A DNA stretch of 64,000 nt from Massariosphaeria phaeospora (GCA_011032825.1 JAADJZ010000002.1:1302001-1366000), one strand, 5' to 3'; shown: positions 23,258 to 34,379, counted from the first letter of the stretch. Notes: generated by a model from the letters alone, not told the origin. Made by a program: numbers and translations.

Positions 23258-23792
23258 CTGCGAGAGAAGTCAGCGCGGTTTTGGAGTTGAGATGAGGCCT
23301 GTGTAGGCGATAAATGCGAAAACACTCTACCACGGAGTATCTTTCCGCCACAACGTCCAATCGCGATGCAATCTTCAGGATCGCTGCAGGAGATGTATAT
23401 CCTCAGGCGTTTTCGTGCGATTTAAATAATATCGCGTGGTAGTGATTGAATATTGTGCGCGCTGAGTGCGAGTTTTGATGGGGCTGTCAAAAAGTACGCT
23501 AGCGGGACTAAGCGAGAACCTGGGGTACCCAAACCGCAGGCCTGAGAGCGCAGCGAAGATGAGATGACCAGTGTCTCCTAAGCGTACAAATGGCAGCACC
23601 CAACCCCCTCAACTCGAGATCTCCACCACCACAACACCAATAATTATAAAGGAGCAATTGTTCGCGACAGAAACTGCCATGCGAAACACGTCTAGCTTTT
23701 ATAATAATTAAATCTGTTGTGGTGGTAGAGGCGCATTGTTGTGAAGTTTATGTAGCAGAACACTACACATCAGTAGCAGAGAACGTACTCAC
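23258..23792 (-). other. 535-bp intron of the hAT transposase
   Basis: Begins with a perfect GTGAGT donor and ends CTGACTTCTCTCGCAG, with a branch-like CTGAC. Splicing joins AG|G TGG to restore the conserved N-N-T-R-W-N-S-T motif. The length is about ten times the usual intron in this window. It contains the inverted repeat at 23622-23727. Confidence 0.75.
23622..23727. repeat. inverted repeat (hairpin) in the hAT intron
   Basis: Left arm 23622-23650 (TCCACCACCACAACACC then AATAATTATAAA) pairs with right arm 23697-23727 (TTTATAATAATT...TGTTGTGGTGGTA), with a few mismatches and a bulge. The loop is about 46 nt. It could be a small MITE-like insertion or a structured intron element. Confidence 0.7.
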
Positions 23793-25450
23793 CTAGTGTT
23801 ATTATTGAGCAACAAGGCCAGGATCGGTGCCTCCGCTGTAGCGCCTGGATTTGCTTCTCTCCAAACTTCTCTCTAAGCGTTTTCAAAGCGCTGTTTTTTA
23901 GCTGTAGAGCGGTTGATCCATTTGATGATATTGTGTATCTGTCCAACAGGTCCTTTCTTTCTCCACAAGTTAGTTTGCTCTTCAAGGCTCTAAGCAAGTA
24001 GCAGTTCTTGTTCAAACATGTCGTATTTGTCGCCATAGAGCACCTGTTGCGCTACAAGGTTGATAATATGGCCAGCACAACGCAGGCGCCGCCAATCCGG
24101 ATTGACATCTAATTCAGCACTAAGGGCCGTGATCGCGGTGTCATTTGAACTAGCGTTGTCTGTTACGAAATAACCCGTATTGCTCTCAATCTTGTAGTCC
24201 TTGATAACGCGGAGAACGTTCTCTGCGAGATTCTCTTCTGAGTGTTCATCTAGCATCTCAGTGAGGGCTAACATGGCCGTACGGCATCTCCCCTCTTCAT
24301 CCACAAAATAAGAAGATACTCTATTAAGGCCTTTCCCGCGGCGAGATGTCCATACGTCAAAGGAAAGGTAGATTCGGCTTTGCGCTTTCGATAATATATG
24401 CCTTATCTCAGCCTTGTGGCAAACGAACTCTCTCATTATCCATCTCTAGCAGGTAACGTTGCTTGGAATAATCTCTTTTCCGCAGAAGGGCATAGCGCGA
24501 GCCATTACGCGCCGAAAGTGAATACTAGAGAGCTTTTAGAAAGGGATATGATCGTGGATAACCTATTGTAGGATGTCCTTGCGTAGCGCCTCTGGATCAA
24601 AGTTCTCCACAAGCCGATTGTACACATCTCTTTGTACGGGATCCGACGTATCCAGTACATCTAGCGCATCTGCTCGATCCAGTACATTGAGATTGACGCT
24701 CTCCTCTCGATACGTACGGTAGTGGTGGACCTTGTAGTGATTAAGGACTGCCTTTGAACCATTGGTTATATTGAACTTAAAGGCCATTCCGTTGTTGTTG
24801 TGTATGTGGCAGACTTTGCAGATAAAGTACGTAGCGGGTACGCTCTCTCCTACAACGTTGCTGTAGTTCCCCAATACAGGAACTCCATATTTCCACCACC
24901 ATGCCTTTGTACGATATGGAGCGGCTATCCGACGACAGCTATCTAGAGCTGGATCGCTCCATCGCAGCCAGGTATAATTGAAAGGCGCTTGAAAAACAGG
25001 CTGCCCGTCTAATAGCATCTCTACGCTATCCTTGTTTGTTTGCTGATACTGCGTAGGTACAGGGACGTCGGCGGAATCGAGTTCGGTAAGGGGTGCGTCG
25101 GTATCCGCGTCATCGAGTATAGCCAGTTCCTGGCTGCTAGAAGGCGTCGCAGCGGCGGCAGCACTGCGCAGCGACCTAACAGGCGTGCGAGAGTGTTGGC
25201 TGGGTTGTTTTCTAGCCATCGAAAAAGGCCTGAGTGAATTGGGCGACTTAATCTCATGTATTGAGGCAGTGGGCGTAGGTGCGGGGATGAGATGTAGTTG
25301 AAATCCGCTATCAGGAGTATCAAATGGGGAGCCGCACTTAGAACCGGAACATTCACGGCACGCCTTATTTGGGTATAGATTGATGATTACTAACTACTTC
25401 TGGTTCCTTGGATAATCTATGGATAATCTGGATCGATCCGGAGTCGATCC

Positions 25451-25480
25451 AATCCGTCCCTGTGAATCACTGGTGCGTTG
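25451..25480. repeat. right terminal inverted repeat (25451-25472) and target duplication (25473-25480)
   Basis: The element ends ...GTCCCTGTGAATCACTG, then GTGCGTTG. This pairs with the left end and its identical 8-bp duplication. Confidence 0.93.
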
Positions 25481-25555
25481 CATGTTTACGACAAGTTCTG
25501 GTATAACGAGTGGCAGGAAGAAGAGGTAGAGGAGCTCACCTCGAGTGGTGCTTGA
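25481..25555 (+). pseudogene. displaced 3' coding tail of the gene at 21052
   Basis: In the frame of exon 3 of the interrupted gene this stretch continues HVYDKFWYNEWQ, then an acidic run and a Ser-Gly-Ala end with TGA at 25553. It is now separated from its gene by the hAT element. It shows that the insertion hit coding sequence and not a UTR. Confidence 0.8.
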
Positions 25556-25595
25556 GGGTGCGAGGGATTATGAACCGAACTGGGATGATTCGCCA

Positions 25596-26635
25596 ACGAT
25601 GCTACGCTGCATTGAAGATCCAGCGGTCCAAATAAGGTCAGACAGTAGAAAAGCGTGCGGGTGTTGAGGGCGGAGGATGGCCCCTGTTCGAGGATCGTCC
25701 ATGATAAATCTCATTAGTGTACTCTTGCCTGAACCTGGTTTACCGTTGATCCAATACGTACCGCTACCCTCTCGTAACTACTGAGGAAAGTAAGCCCAGA
25801 CGGCTGCTCGAGAAGGATGGTCGCTTCGATTCCGGAATATTTCCTCCAATGTATCTATATTTGCGTTGACGACGGCGTTCTTCAAAGCGTTCGTCTCGTT
25901 GAAATGCAGACTTCTCATTTGCCGCTAATATCTAATATCCTGAAGAATCGCCTAGCAGCTCAATGAAATGGCATGGAATGTATGAGCTTGTGTATCCCTT
26001 GACTTAACTTCCGCCATATTGCATATCTCCGTACTCGTCTCATTGATCAAGTCTCTGGAAGCTGTAGATTGCTCAATTATCAGCCGCTTTAACTCGTCGC
26101 ACTTAGTCTTGATAAAGTCTTGCAAGGTCTGGTCGAGATTGGCCTCATCGGGATTTTACGCTACCAGGTCCAAAATATTCCTGGCGTTGGTTAGCACGTC
26201 CATAGTGAACAGTGACCCTTCGACCTACCTCATGTGAGCATGACTTGTGTCTGCATGACGCGTTGTAGGTTTGCGGGGCCCGGATACAGCTCGTCTATCA
26301 TCGTCTTGCCCTTCCGATAGTAGTTCATCGCTTTCCAAAGAGACTCGAGCTTCGAAAGCTTAGAGCTAGGAATGAATGGATCGACCTAGCTCTGCCTGGA
26401 GCTTATCAGTTATCGATATGATCTTCGAAGCGACCTTATCGAGCTGAAAATTCCTGGCCTTGTATCCAGTGCGTGGTTCGGACTCGAGTCTCGTCGAAAC
26501 CTTGCGCAAGGCTTCCATGGAGTCGACGAGTTCTGGAGCGGGCTTTCTGCTCTCGTATATGCGTTCGCAAGCCGAGAGCGTGTCGTTGCCAAATTGAATC
26601 GCCTGCATGACGTTGCAGACGATGGAGAGAACGGC
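25596..26635 (-). pseudogene. NACHT/STAND-type (fungal NLR-like) receptor relic
   Basis: Minus-strand frames encode an N-terminal helical domain (VLSIVCNVMQAIQFGND, SMEALRKVSTRLES, KVASKIISITDKLQ) of the kind placed before NACHT domains in fungal STAND proteins. A further coding-like stretch (NPDEANLDQTLQDFIKTKCD, RSLHFNETNALKNAV) leads to the NACHT start LREGSGTYWINGKPGSGKST, with the Walker A GKPGSGKST at about 25718-25744, then LMRFIMDDPRT. In-frame TAG/TAA stops interrupt it, including TAG at 25778 where Trp is expected. After about 25596 no NACHT sequence is seen, so the C-terminal repeats are gone. Such proteins act in non-self recognition and heterokaryon incompatibility. Confidence 0.75.
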
Positions 26636-27058
26636 GCCTTGGAGTGAAGTCTGGTTCGATTCGGTGACGAAACAGGAGATATGCTGTGTGGTGATGAAAG
26701 TGAGAATCGCTGGATACGGATACGAAGAGAGGGACAGGAGTGATGTCTCGCCTGGGAGGCTGAGATGAACTGGATGTGCGGGGTTAATGCTACCCGTGTC
26801 ACAAAAAAAGGCAGAGCTGCTACTATGAACTGAGTATCTACTCAATTTACTATGTGCGATGCAGTATCGTATGTGAAGTCGGACTTCGCCGGAGCACTAG
26901 GAAGATGACACCACATCTCTCCACGTTAGTCGACGGTTGACACTGTCCTTCCGTACTAAAATGAGAGCTTTTACATTAGCTTTTAAGATCAGTAAGAGCC
27001 TCTTCAAAAACGCCATCTAAATGCTCAGACAAAGATAAAATGAAACCCCTTTTGCCCT
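26636..27058. other. intergenic, no gene recognised
   Basis: Region between the start of the NACHT relic and the stop of the MFS gene. It probably holds the lost receptor's promoter and the MFS 3' UTR. Confidence 0.5.
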
Positions 27059-28764
27059 TCACACACCGGTGGGAGCCCACTTCGACTTCTCCCGTATCCT
27101 CGCACCATACATGTAAAACAGCACCGGCACCGGTAGAAACGCTACACAGATAAACGCGAGCAGACTAGTAGCCCACGGCACACCCAGGTTATGATACATG
27201 GTGTGCGTAAAAAGCGGAAAGAAAGCACCGAAAATCGAGCGAATGAGCGTGTTGATTGCAATGGCGCTGTTCGAGTAGAATCCGTAGCAGTCGATCAGAT
27301 ACGACATGCCCTGCCAGAATGGAACCATGCATCCGAGACCGATCAGCGCAGTGGCGAGCACTTGTGGGATCCATGTGATGTGTGGGTCGGAAGTCCAGGC
27401 GAACCAGAAGAGGCCGATGGGAAGCGCGATGGCGCCGATGATCATGGGCGGGAGGCGCTCTTCGGGAATGGATTTGCCGTGTTTGTTGTAGGCGCGGGTA
27501 AAGTTCGTGGCGGTGGAGTAGGCGATTATGGCGGCGCCGAAGAGGATGCCAACGATGAAGGCTGTGAAGGGGAGTTGCGAGACGCCGAGACTCCAACCGC
27601 GCTCTTCGTAAAAGGATACTGGGAACTAGAGGGGTGTTAGTTACGTACGATTATGGATGGGCGTTGCGAGACAGTAGACTTACCGCTTCGAAGAGCAGGT
27701 ACACGATGCCGTATAGGAAGCTCATGTAAGCCGTCAAGAGCGCTAGGATCGGCTCTTGAAGAAACATCTTGAAAGGTCTGACCAGATAAACAGAGACGAC
27801 GGTATCGAGCGTGAGCTTGTTTGCGTCAGCTTTCGAAACGAACTCCGGGTTGCCCGTCTCCTTCCGCAGCTTCGCGGCGCGAAATTGAAGGATCCTAGCG
27901 GGAGACGTCTCCGGTATCGCAAAGAAACCGACGATACCAAAAAACGCAGCCATGATCAACGTGATCCACGACGTCCATCGCCAGCCGAGATGCGACTGCG
28001 TGATGAATCCTCCGACGATCGGTCCTGCGACCGGCCCCGCGAAGCCACCCGTGGCAAAGATGCAGATTGCGTAGGAGCGCGGGATAGGATCCCACAGGTC
28101 GGCGAGCGCGCCGCCAACGACTGACAGCGGTGCAGCGGCGAAGAATCCCCCAAGGAAACGACCGATGCAAATGGTCGCGACGTTCCGAGCCAGCGCGACG
28201 GGTATCTGGAAGATGGCGAAGAGGGCAAAACCAGACAAGAGCGGAATCCGACGTCCGAGAACTTCAGACATGGGTCCGAATACGATGGGTGCAAAGACGA
28301 AGCCCTGCCGATTTTGATTAGTCTTCGAAAATGATGGGTGGTGAGAGCAAGCATACTAGCACAAAAAGCGAGACGCCCAGCGTAGCTACCACGTTCGAGA
28401 CCTCGAATATCTCCATCACCACCCTGATGTTGACACTGAACACGGAGCTCGCAAACGTCACAGAGAACACCAACAAGCCCATCGACACGGTTATACCCCA
28501 TCTGCGCCTCGTCGGCCAGTTCTTGGGGTTTCCTGGGTCGTTCGGTCCCTCAAACTCGACCAGATAGCTCTTTCCGTCGGGTTGTGTTGGATCTGGCTCG
28601 TCCGGCCCCTTTTCTGGATCACCGGACATTTCATCAGACCCGGGCAAGTCATCCACGCTCTTATCGGCCTCCATGTCGTCTGCATGTCGGGTCCTACTCA
28701 ACGACGAGTCGTTCGACGGCGTGCGCGCCAGTGTGGTCGCGGGCGGCGCGATCGGAGCGGCCAT
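27059..28764 (-). CDS. MFS transporter, DHA1 type (polyamine/multidrug exporter-like)
   Basis: Three exons: 28764-28357, 28304-27684 and 27625-27059, both introns phase 0 with GTATGC and GTAAGT donors, giving 531 aa. A hydrophilic N-terminus of about 85 residues ends in PGNPKNWPTRRRWG, the classic lead-in of fungal DHA1 drug:H+ antiporters. Twelve membrane segments follow. The loop after TM2 carries GPMSEVLGRR (MFS signature G-x3-D/E-x2-G-R-R). TM4-5 carry R-[FY]-x-x-G-F and GPIVGGFI motifs. Likely at the plasma membrane, exporting small organic molecules. The TPO/polyamine resemblance is from the NPKNWP lead-in only, so the substrate is unknown. It is intact although its neighbours are relics. 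Confidence 0.9.
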
Positions 28765-29680
28765 GGCGTTCGATTGATGTAAGTGAGTGCGTACATCTTT
28801 GTAAAAAGGGCGAAAGAAGGTATTTGTAGGGCGCGTGAAGTTTATTCCCGGCGCTGGCTCAGAGTTAGTTAGACACCAACTACGCCTATTATTAGCGGAT
28901 GATTACCAGTCCTGCTTAGCAGTCTCAAACCCGCATGTCGTCGCCAGACATTCAGACTCTGAGTCACTACGGTGATGACCCAGAAAGGCTCTTCCTCAAT
29001 GCCCTGGGGCCGTGGTGCGACACGTCGGGTGCGATGTGTCGGCCTCGGTTCTCCGTGAGCGGCAACGCTAGCTTGAAAGTGTTCGGAAAGTGTTCGGACT
29101 TAAGCATCGCCCTAGGCTTAGATGATCATAGCAAAAAGAAAAAGGCCGCGCTCGGATGACTAAACACGCCTGCCCATGTTCAGACTCTTGTTCCGTGGGA
29201 CTGCGCGGTTCAACCGTGCGGCCCTGTGGATTTAGGACATCATAGACACTCGATCATAACTCGTTGCCTCGTCTTGAACAACCTCAACCACGGTGCATTG
29301 CGGAACATCTGAAAGAGATGTTTTCGAATGCAAATAATATGGCGGCGTCATCATCGTTAGCGGCGCCGACGAACTGGCTGGTCTCCGAATCGGGCCCGGA
29401 TCCAGTGCGATATGATTGGTGTCTGACGCCACTAAGCAGATGACTAACTTAAACCTTTTTCACACCTCATCCCATCTGCTTTGGGATCTCCCGCATCATG
29501 GCTTCACCCCACCGCCGCCCTTCTCTGAGTAAATTCCTAATTCTGAGAAGGGCGCCCAGTTTCTTTCTCTCGGGCCCACGCCATCATCTACCGCCGCCTA
29601 TCTCTGCTTCGCTAATGATTTCCTAAGCATACCTAGCAGGTTCCCGTAGCTACAGTTCCCAAACTTCCAAGTCGCCAAAC
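28765..29680. other. intergenic region with a hairpin
   Basis: The left end is the MFS promoter. At 29517-29553 an inverted repeat, GCCCTTCTC ... GAGAAGGGC (9 bp perfect, partly extended inward), could form a hairpin. No gene is recognised; a minus frame at 29232-29432 has no motif. Confidence 0.5.
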
Positions 29681-31161
29681 ATGCCTGAGCGAAATACGAG
29701 CCCGACAAAGCAGCCCGCCCAGGTCAATAAACAGCTCTCGCACCTTCTTTCGCTGCATTTAGGCGATGAATCCATGATGTCACGAAGCATCTCGCCTGCT
29801 GTAGGCCTGTTGTCAAATGTATTAACACGCGGACAAGTCAAACTCTTGAACAAAGGCCAAGATGCAATTAACAGTAAGGCAGCAAACCACGCGTCCTATA
29901 TCTACCTCGCCTCCGGTACGAAGATCCCATCCCCTATCAACCCTTTCTCTGCACCCACCAGCATACCCCTTATCAAGAATTCAAAGGCCAACATACTATG
30001 GCGAGAACGAGAAAGCCTCCCACCAACGGCAGTCCCACCCAACTCAAGTCGCGCGTCTGCCCTCGCTGTAAGGAACTGAATAGCAAAGCCAACATGGTAA
30101 CCAAGCCCGAAACAATGCGCAACCTCCTTGTCGAGCCTCCAAATAGACAACGTGTTGAGTTCGAAGAGATGCGAATAGTGGCCGAGCGATATACGAACAG
30201 ACATATGTATCCCGAGTTCCTTATCGAGAGCCGCCCGGTGTGGCGCAAAGAAGCTGGGAGCAACAAGACTGAGAACATCACACACTGTGCGGACGATATA
30301 CTGGTGTTGGGATGGAAAAGACTGAGGAATTCGAAGCCGGAGTTGTTCCAAGATCTTGGGAAGCATGGGAAGTGGACGCATATCCGTGTGAAAAAGTCCG
30401 ATGCGGCTCGGATCGCGGACTGGGCTGACCATGACGCGATTGGCGACAGGCTAGGAAAAGACGGTGCCGAAGCCAATCTTTACCCGGAGCGTAGTGGTGT
30501 TTTACATCATAGAACTGTCGATGGGGACGACGTCGGGGAAGCGTTAGAGTCCGATGAGAGCGATCGCGAGGATGGATTAGCTTCTGATCAGAGCGATTAC
30601 GACGAAGACACAGCTTCCGAACAAAGCGACGACGACGAAGCCATTGCTCTATATGAGGACGATCATGGCGAAAGCATTGTTTTGGACCAGGGCGACCATG
30701 ACAAGAATCAGGAGGACCATGATGAAGGTCTAGCTCCGGACGAAATCGACAGTGATGAAGACTCAGCCTGCGATGAACGCAACGATCAGGGCAGCACGAG
30801 GGCCGGCAACGACGAAGAGGACGATGACCTAGATGGCAACAGCAACAGAGACGACGAGTCGGAGGATGATCCAGTCTTCCTTGATGCACTAGAAAAGATA
30901 GACGAGCCGCGGAACAGTCCCCCGCAAGTTGACGTTTCAAAGTCCATTTTAGGTGCATTACGAGCCGAGGAACTAGATAACCTGTACGGATGGATCTGCT
31001 CAGCTAAGGCGCTGAAACGTAAGGCCTCGGCAAACTTGGTGGATGTAGACACGGAGAATAAAAGGGCCAAACAGATCACAAGAAGCAAGTTCCGGAAAGA
31101 CAATCTAAAGTCAACTCTGCGCTCGAAAAACAAGAAGAAGGCTAAGCACGCTAGGAAGTAG
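29681..31161 (+). CDS. unknown acidic-repeat protein, possible two-exon gene
   Basis: Not recognised. The solid part is the frame from the ATG at 29998 to 31161 (387 aa). It has a CPRCKEL segment near residue 21, an acidic region around residues 180-300 with repeated [SD]-D-x-[SD]-[DE] units (DQSDYDEDTASEQSDDDEA), and a Lys/Arg-rich tail (KNKKKAKHARK) that suggests nuclear localisation. An upstream frame beginning with the ATG at 29681 (MPERNTSPTKQPAQ) could be exon 1. A GTAAGG donor at 29874 and an AG at 29977 or 29986 would join it in frame to the main frame, giving roughly 450 aa. I cannot decide between the two starts. Confidence 0.55.
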
Positions 31162-31497
31162 ATTCTTACTTGGGGGGACAGATAGAGCCAGGCGTCCAAT
31201 ACGTGAGTACTGAGCCATATAATATACTGTGATTTGATTGCGAGAAGAAAAATGGATAGTTAGTCAAACTAGCTAAAGATTGCTCTATTCTACAGTTATA
31301 TTTAAGTCGAGGAGCTCGGTCGAAAGAGTGTATAGATGACTACTACCCCGTCTAGCGCAGGTTCCAATCGAATTCCAAGATTTTGGACAAGGTCTGGAAC
31401 CAGCTGTGGAACGTAATCGTCTCCAAGCACACGGTGAAGCTGGATGCGTTCATGCGGCAGCCCATATCGGTTCCTCAGCCACTCGAATCGATCAATT
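31162..31497. other. convergent intergenic region
   Basis: 3' flanks of the acidic-repeat gene (+) and the next relic (-). Nothing is recognised. Confidence 0.5.
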
Positions 31498-32650
31498 CTA
31501 TGCTCGAGACGCCTCCTCAAAGAGCTTGTAAGCCTTGTCAATCTGCTCTCGGCATGCTTCCATCATCTCATCTGCAGATTTGTCCTCGCACTCCCTCTGA
31601 AGCTGCGCTGCCAAACCGACTCTAGTCTGCCCCGGAGTATCATAGTAGATTACGCTGATCCTTTCGCGCAGTAACTCCAACTCTTTCTCCACCTTGCCAA
31701 TGATTTCATCCATGGCCAGCTGAAGGTCGGCATCGTCCATACTCAGTAGAGCCTTCCATCCGCCATGGCTCTCGACCGCATGATGCAGGGCGTAGTTGAT
31801 TGTGAAGATGCTTGCTTGATGGATATGGCATTTGAGTTCCTCCTTAGGATTCGTCCACGGACCATAATTTTCAAGGACTCCATAGTGATGTCCGAAGGGG
31901 AAGCCTTTCGTCTCGGTGCCAGGCATAACCTTTGTCTCGCGATAGTCTTCGAATTATCGTAACCGCGTTCGTACCCGTATTGTAGATAACTGCAATCGAT
32001 GATCATGCCCTTGTCGTTCTCTAGTGGCTTTTGAACCGCGGAGGCTTCAGGGGTGAGCTCCCACACTAAATGGCGCCCTCCTACTTCCTCCTCCTTCGGC
32101 TCCCCTTTCCTCTTGGACAAGTGATATCTCTTTATCTTTTCAGCCGGCCGCGGGGTAATTTCAAGCTCGGAGATACGCAGCGGAAGGTCTGCGACACTTA
32201 GTCAATAAATCTCACGTAACGTATATAGGCCATCGGAGCCTCACCTTGGGGTAAGAACGCCAAGGAAGGCGTAAGATTTTGCACACAGTAGACACAGGTC
32301 TCGACACACATTGCAGCAAGCACACCTCTGTATAACACCGGCGGCTTCTCGGAGAACCGGCTATCGTTACGGCTAGTAGGCCACCGACACACCACCTTTC
32401 TGGTACCGTCCGGAAGCACCTCTTCCTCCTCGTAGATATAATCGTCGTTAGCCCACACGTCTAATATAGCTATTTTGTTGCAAAGATTTGCGAGGAGAAT
32501 TGTAATTCTCTCGAACTCTGCGTCTTGGAGGTGCTCGCTGCAGCAGTATCGTGTGGACGCTCTGCCGAACCTGTACGGATTTGGCATCTCTGTCGTGACG
32601 CTCTCGCAGTTGGGGTAGACGCATGTCGATACTGAAGAAGTAGAAGCCAT
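31498..32650 (-). pseudogene. Cys-His-Asp motif family, member D, with degenerate MYND-like N-terminus; one frameshift
   Basis: Two exons: 32650-32245 and 32188-31498, with an intron GTGAGG...CAG in phase 1. The N-terminus has C10-x4-C15 and RYCC-x2-H40, half of a MYND zinc finger; the middle CxxC pair is missing. The shared motif set is present: C119 (ETCVYCVQ), H175 (GRHLVWEL), and D200/Q205 in MIIDCSYLQYGY, with the intron 17 codons after C119. Just after QYGYERGYDN the frame breaks. One base is missing at about 31952-31955 (a TTT-to-TT type loss); inserting it joins the two frames and gives exactly 366 codons including the stop. The C-terminal part, with HHYGVLENYGPW and an acidic coiled helix, is otherwise open. 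Real mutation and assembly error cannot be told apart here. Confidence 0.72.
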
Positions 32651-32972
32651 TGTGGGTAGAAGGTTAAGCTGGTGAGGTCTGCTTTGAGGTGTCGTGCTGT
32701 TCCGAGCTTCGAGTGCGTAGGTTTGTCAGTCAAGTCGGCAAAGGTGAGGCGGATCTTCAGCCCTACGAAAACCGCCTTCACCACCAAAACCTAACTCCCA
32801 CCCCAATTGAGAATACCCAGAATAAGAGGTCCCCTCGTTTGAATACTGGAACATCGTTGAACTTCTGCAGAATCGGCATTCACTAGTCAAGTCCTTTTGT
32901 CTTCTATCCTTGCTGCGGAAACTAATGCATACATTTTGACAGCCAGGTACACAGCTTCTACAATATTTACAG
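32651..32972. other. intergenic region between members B and D
   Basis: Promoter of member D and 3' flank of member B, both on the minus strand. No gene is recognised. Confidence 0.45.
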
Positions 32973-34379
32973 CTATATCCACTGCCTGTCTGCCTGCACA
33001 CGACGGAACGCTTCCATGTCAACTATGTTGCTTTCGTTGCCTTCTCCGCCGTCTACATACAATGCCTCATGAGCGGTCTCACTACCATCCCTGAAGCTCT
33101 CCAATTGGATATCCAGCGCAGATAATTTCTTACACAGCTTCCTCACAACCCGACACTCAAACTCTTGAAACCTTTCGTGGCTCATAGCCCAGAGTTCGTC
33201 CCGCCCTCCGACGAGCTCGACCTGCTTGTAGAGCACGTTGTTGATAACTTGTATTGTGGTTTCTCGCTGAACGGTGCTGATTTCTTTGAATTCCTCTTGC
33301 TCGTCCGATGCCGCATTATCGTGGTCCGAGTCATCCTCGCTGGATGCCTCATCGTCCGCGTATTCGGCCTCACTGGGTGTGTCATCACTGTCGGCCGCGA
33401 CTGCGGTCTTACTGGATGTGTCGTGTCCGTCTTCAGAATCCCCTGTCGCGCTCGATTTCTCGTCGAATCCGCTCGAACGTTCTGCCTCGTCATCGCTCCC
33501 ATCCCCAACCTCATTCGATAGGCCCAAGACCTTCTCCAAGGCTTTCTCGTGCTGATCGTAATGGAACCCAAACGGCTCGGAGTACAAGCCAGTGCTATTT
33601 TGACGCCTGTTGCGGCAGAATCCGCGCCATGTCGTAAGCACTTGAGGCTGCCCATACTGTGGGGCCGACGCATCAAGCACAACCCTCTCGTTGCTGCGGG
33701 GGTTCGATTGCGGTGATAGTGAGGGAGGCGAAATGCGCTGGAGAGTAACTACTGTATGCAGATGGGCGCGTACGCACCGCATAGTAGAGTCATTCGAAAC
33801 GTGCCACAGTGTAATGCGGTGAGGGTCTGGGGGTGTGACGTCGACTTCTTCGATCTTCAAGGATAATCCTAAAACAGTCAGCTTTATTCAGAATGGCGTG
33901 GGTCTTTCGCGTTCTGATCGGCACCTTACCTTCTAAGAGATACGCCAGCAGTGGCGTAGTAACCGTGATGGCGTTGATGCAATGCTGGACGCTCATCGCC
34001 ATTATTGCCTCCTCAAACGGTATGTCCCTATGAAAGTCCACTATGAATGGACCCTGTCTCTGAATTGGAACTCGCGGCGCCCGCCAGGTAAGATTTCGGC
34101 GCGCTGGACCACGCCGTCAAACATTGTCATGCGTTCGACGTCGAAAATATGATCGTAGAGGGACGCGAAGCGCGCAATCCGCCTTATTTCTTGCCGCTCC
34201 GTACAGATGGAGTGGTGTGTCTTCTTGTCGATCTGCTGGCAGTCGGGCGAGCAGTATTGTACGTTGGTGCGAGTGGAGCGGAGGTCGACGTCAGGGACAT
34301 CGAGGCAGTGACGGCATGAAACTTCGGATACAGGACGAGCGCAGCCTTTCCGGTTACATTCCGCTGGATTCTCATTCAT
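32973..34379 (-). pseudogene. Cys-His-Asp motif family, member B, with MYND zinc finger; one frameshift
   Basis: The N-terminus is a full MYND finger: C8-x4-C13, C22-x2-C25, C43-x3-C47, H55, C59 (VQYCSPDCQQIDKKTHHSIC). MYND fingers bind proline-rich protein ligands. A single missing base at about 34045-34050, after FQFRDRVH, shifts the frame; restoring it gives 449 codons with the intron 33929-33869 (GTAAGG...TTTTAG, phase 1). The shared motif set, in restored numbering: Cys at about 134 (VQHCINAI), His at about 188 (AHLHTVV), Asp 216 and Gln 221 in VVLDASAPQYG. The intron is 17 codons after the Cys. The C-terminal half is strongly acidic (EYADDEASSEDDSDHDNAAS), then a helical tail. It is in tandem with member D, same strand. 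Confidence 0.75.

Larger units (their letters stand above)
22120..25219 (-). pseudogene. hAT transposase, seven in-frame stops
   Basis: Two exons (25219-23793 and 23257-22120) keep a single frame of 855 codons, a normal hAT length. Order of domains: Arg/Ser/Ala-rich N-terminus; BED-like finger (ICKVCHIHN...HYKVHH); RNase-H-like core with LSFDVWTS, FVTDNASSNDTA and RCAGHIINL; the LLLNNNTR/WNSTWDML segment, which spans the intron; and the dimerisation region YPRLSRMAIDLLSIPAMSSE with RIFSDGG. Stops fall at 24563, 24536, 24446, 23990, 23873, 23164 and 22870. Six are TAG and one is TAA, at positions where Trp or Gln is plausible. No frameshift was found. This is the pattern expected from C-to-T/G-to-A mutation and not from random decay. 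Confidence 0.88.
21851..25472 (-). mobile_element. hAT-family DNA transposon, complete ends, inactivated
   Basis: The element is 3,622 bp, bounded by terminal inverted repeats beginning CAGTG and flanked by a perfect 8-bp target duplication GTGCGTTG. It carries one minus-strand transposase gene (22120-25219) with a BED-type finger and the hAT C-terminal dimerisation domain. Ends and duplication are still almost perfect, so the insertion is probably not ancient, yet the transposase has seven in-frame stops. It landed inside the last exon of the gene at 21052. Confidence 0.93.
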
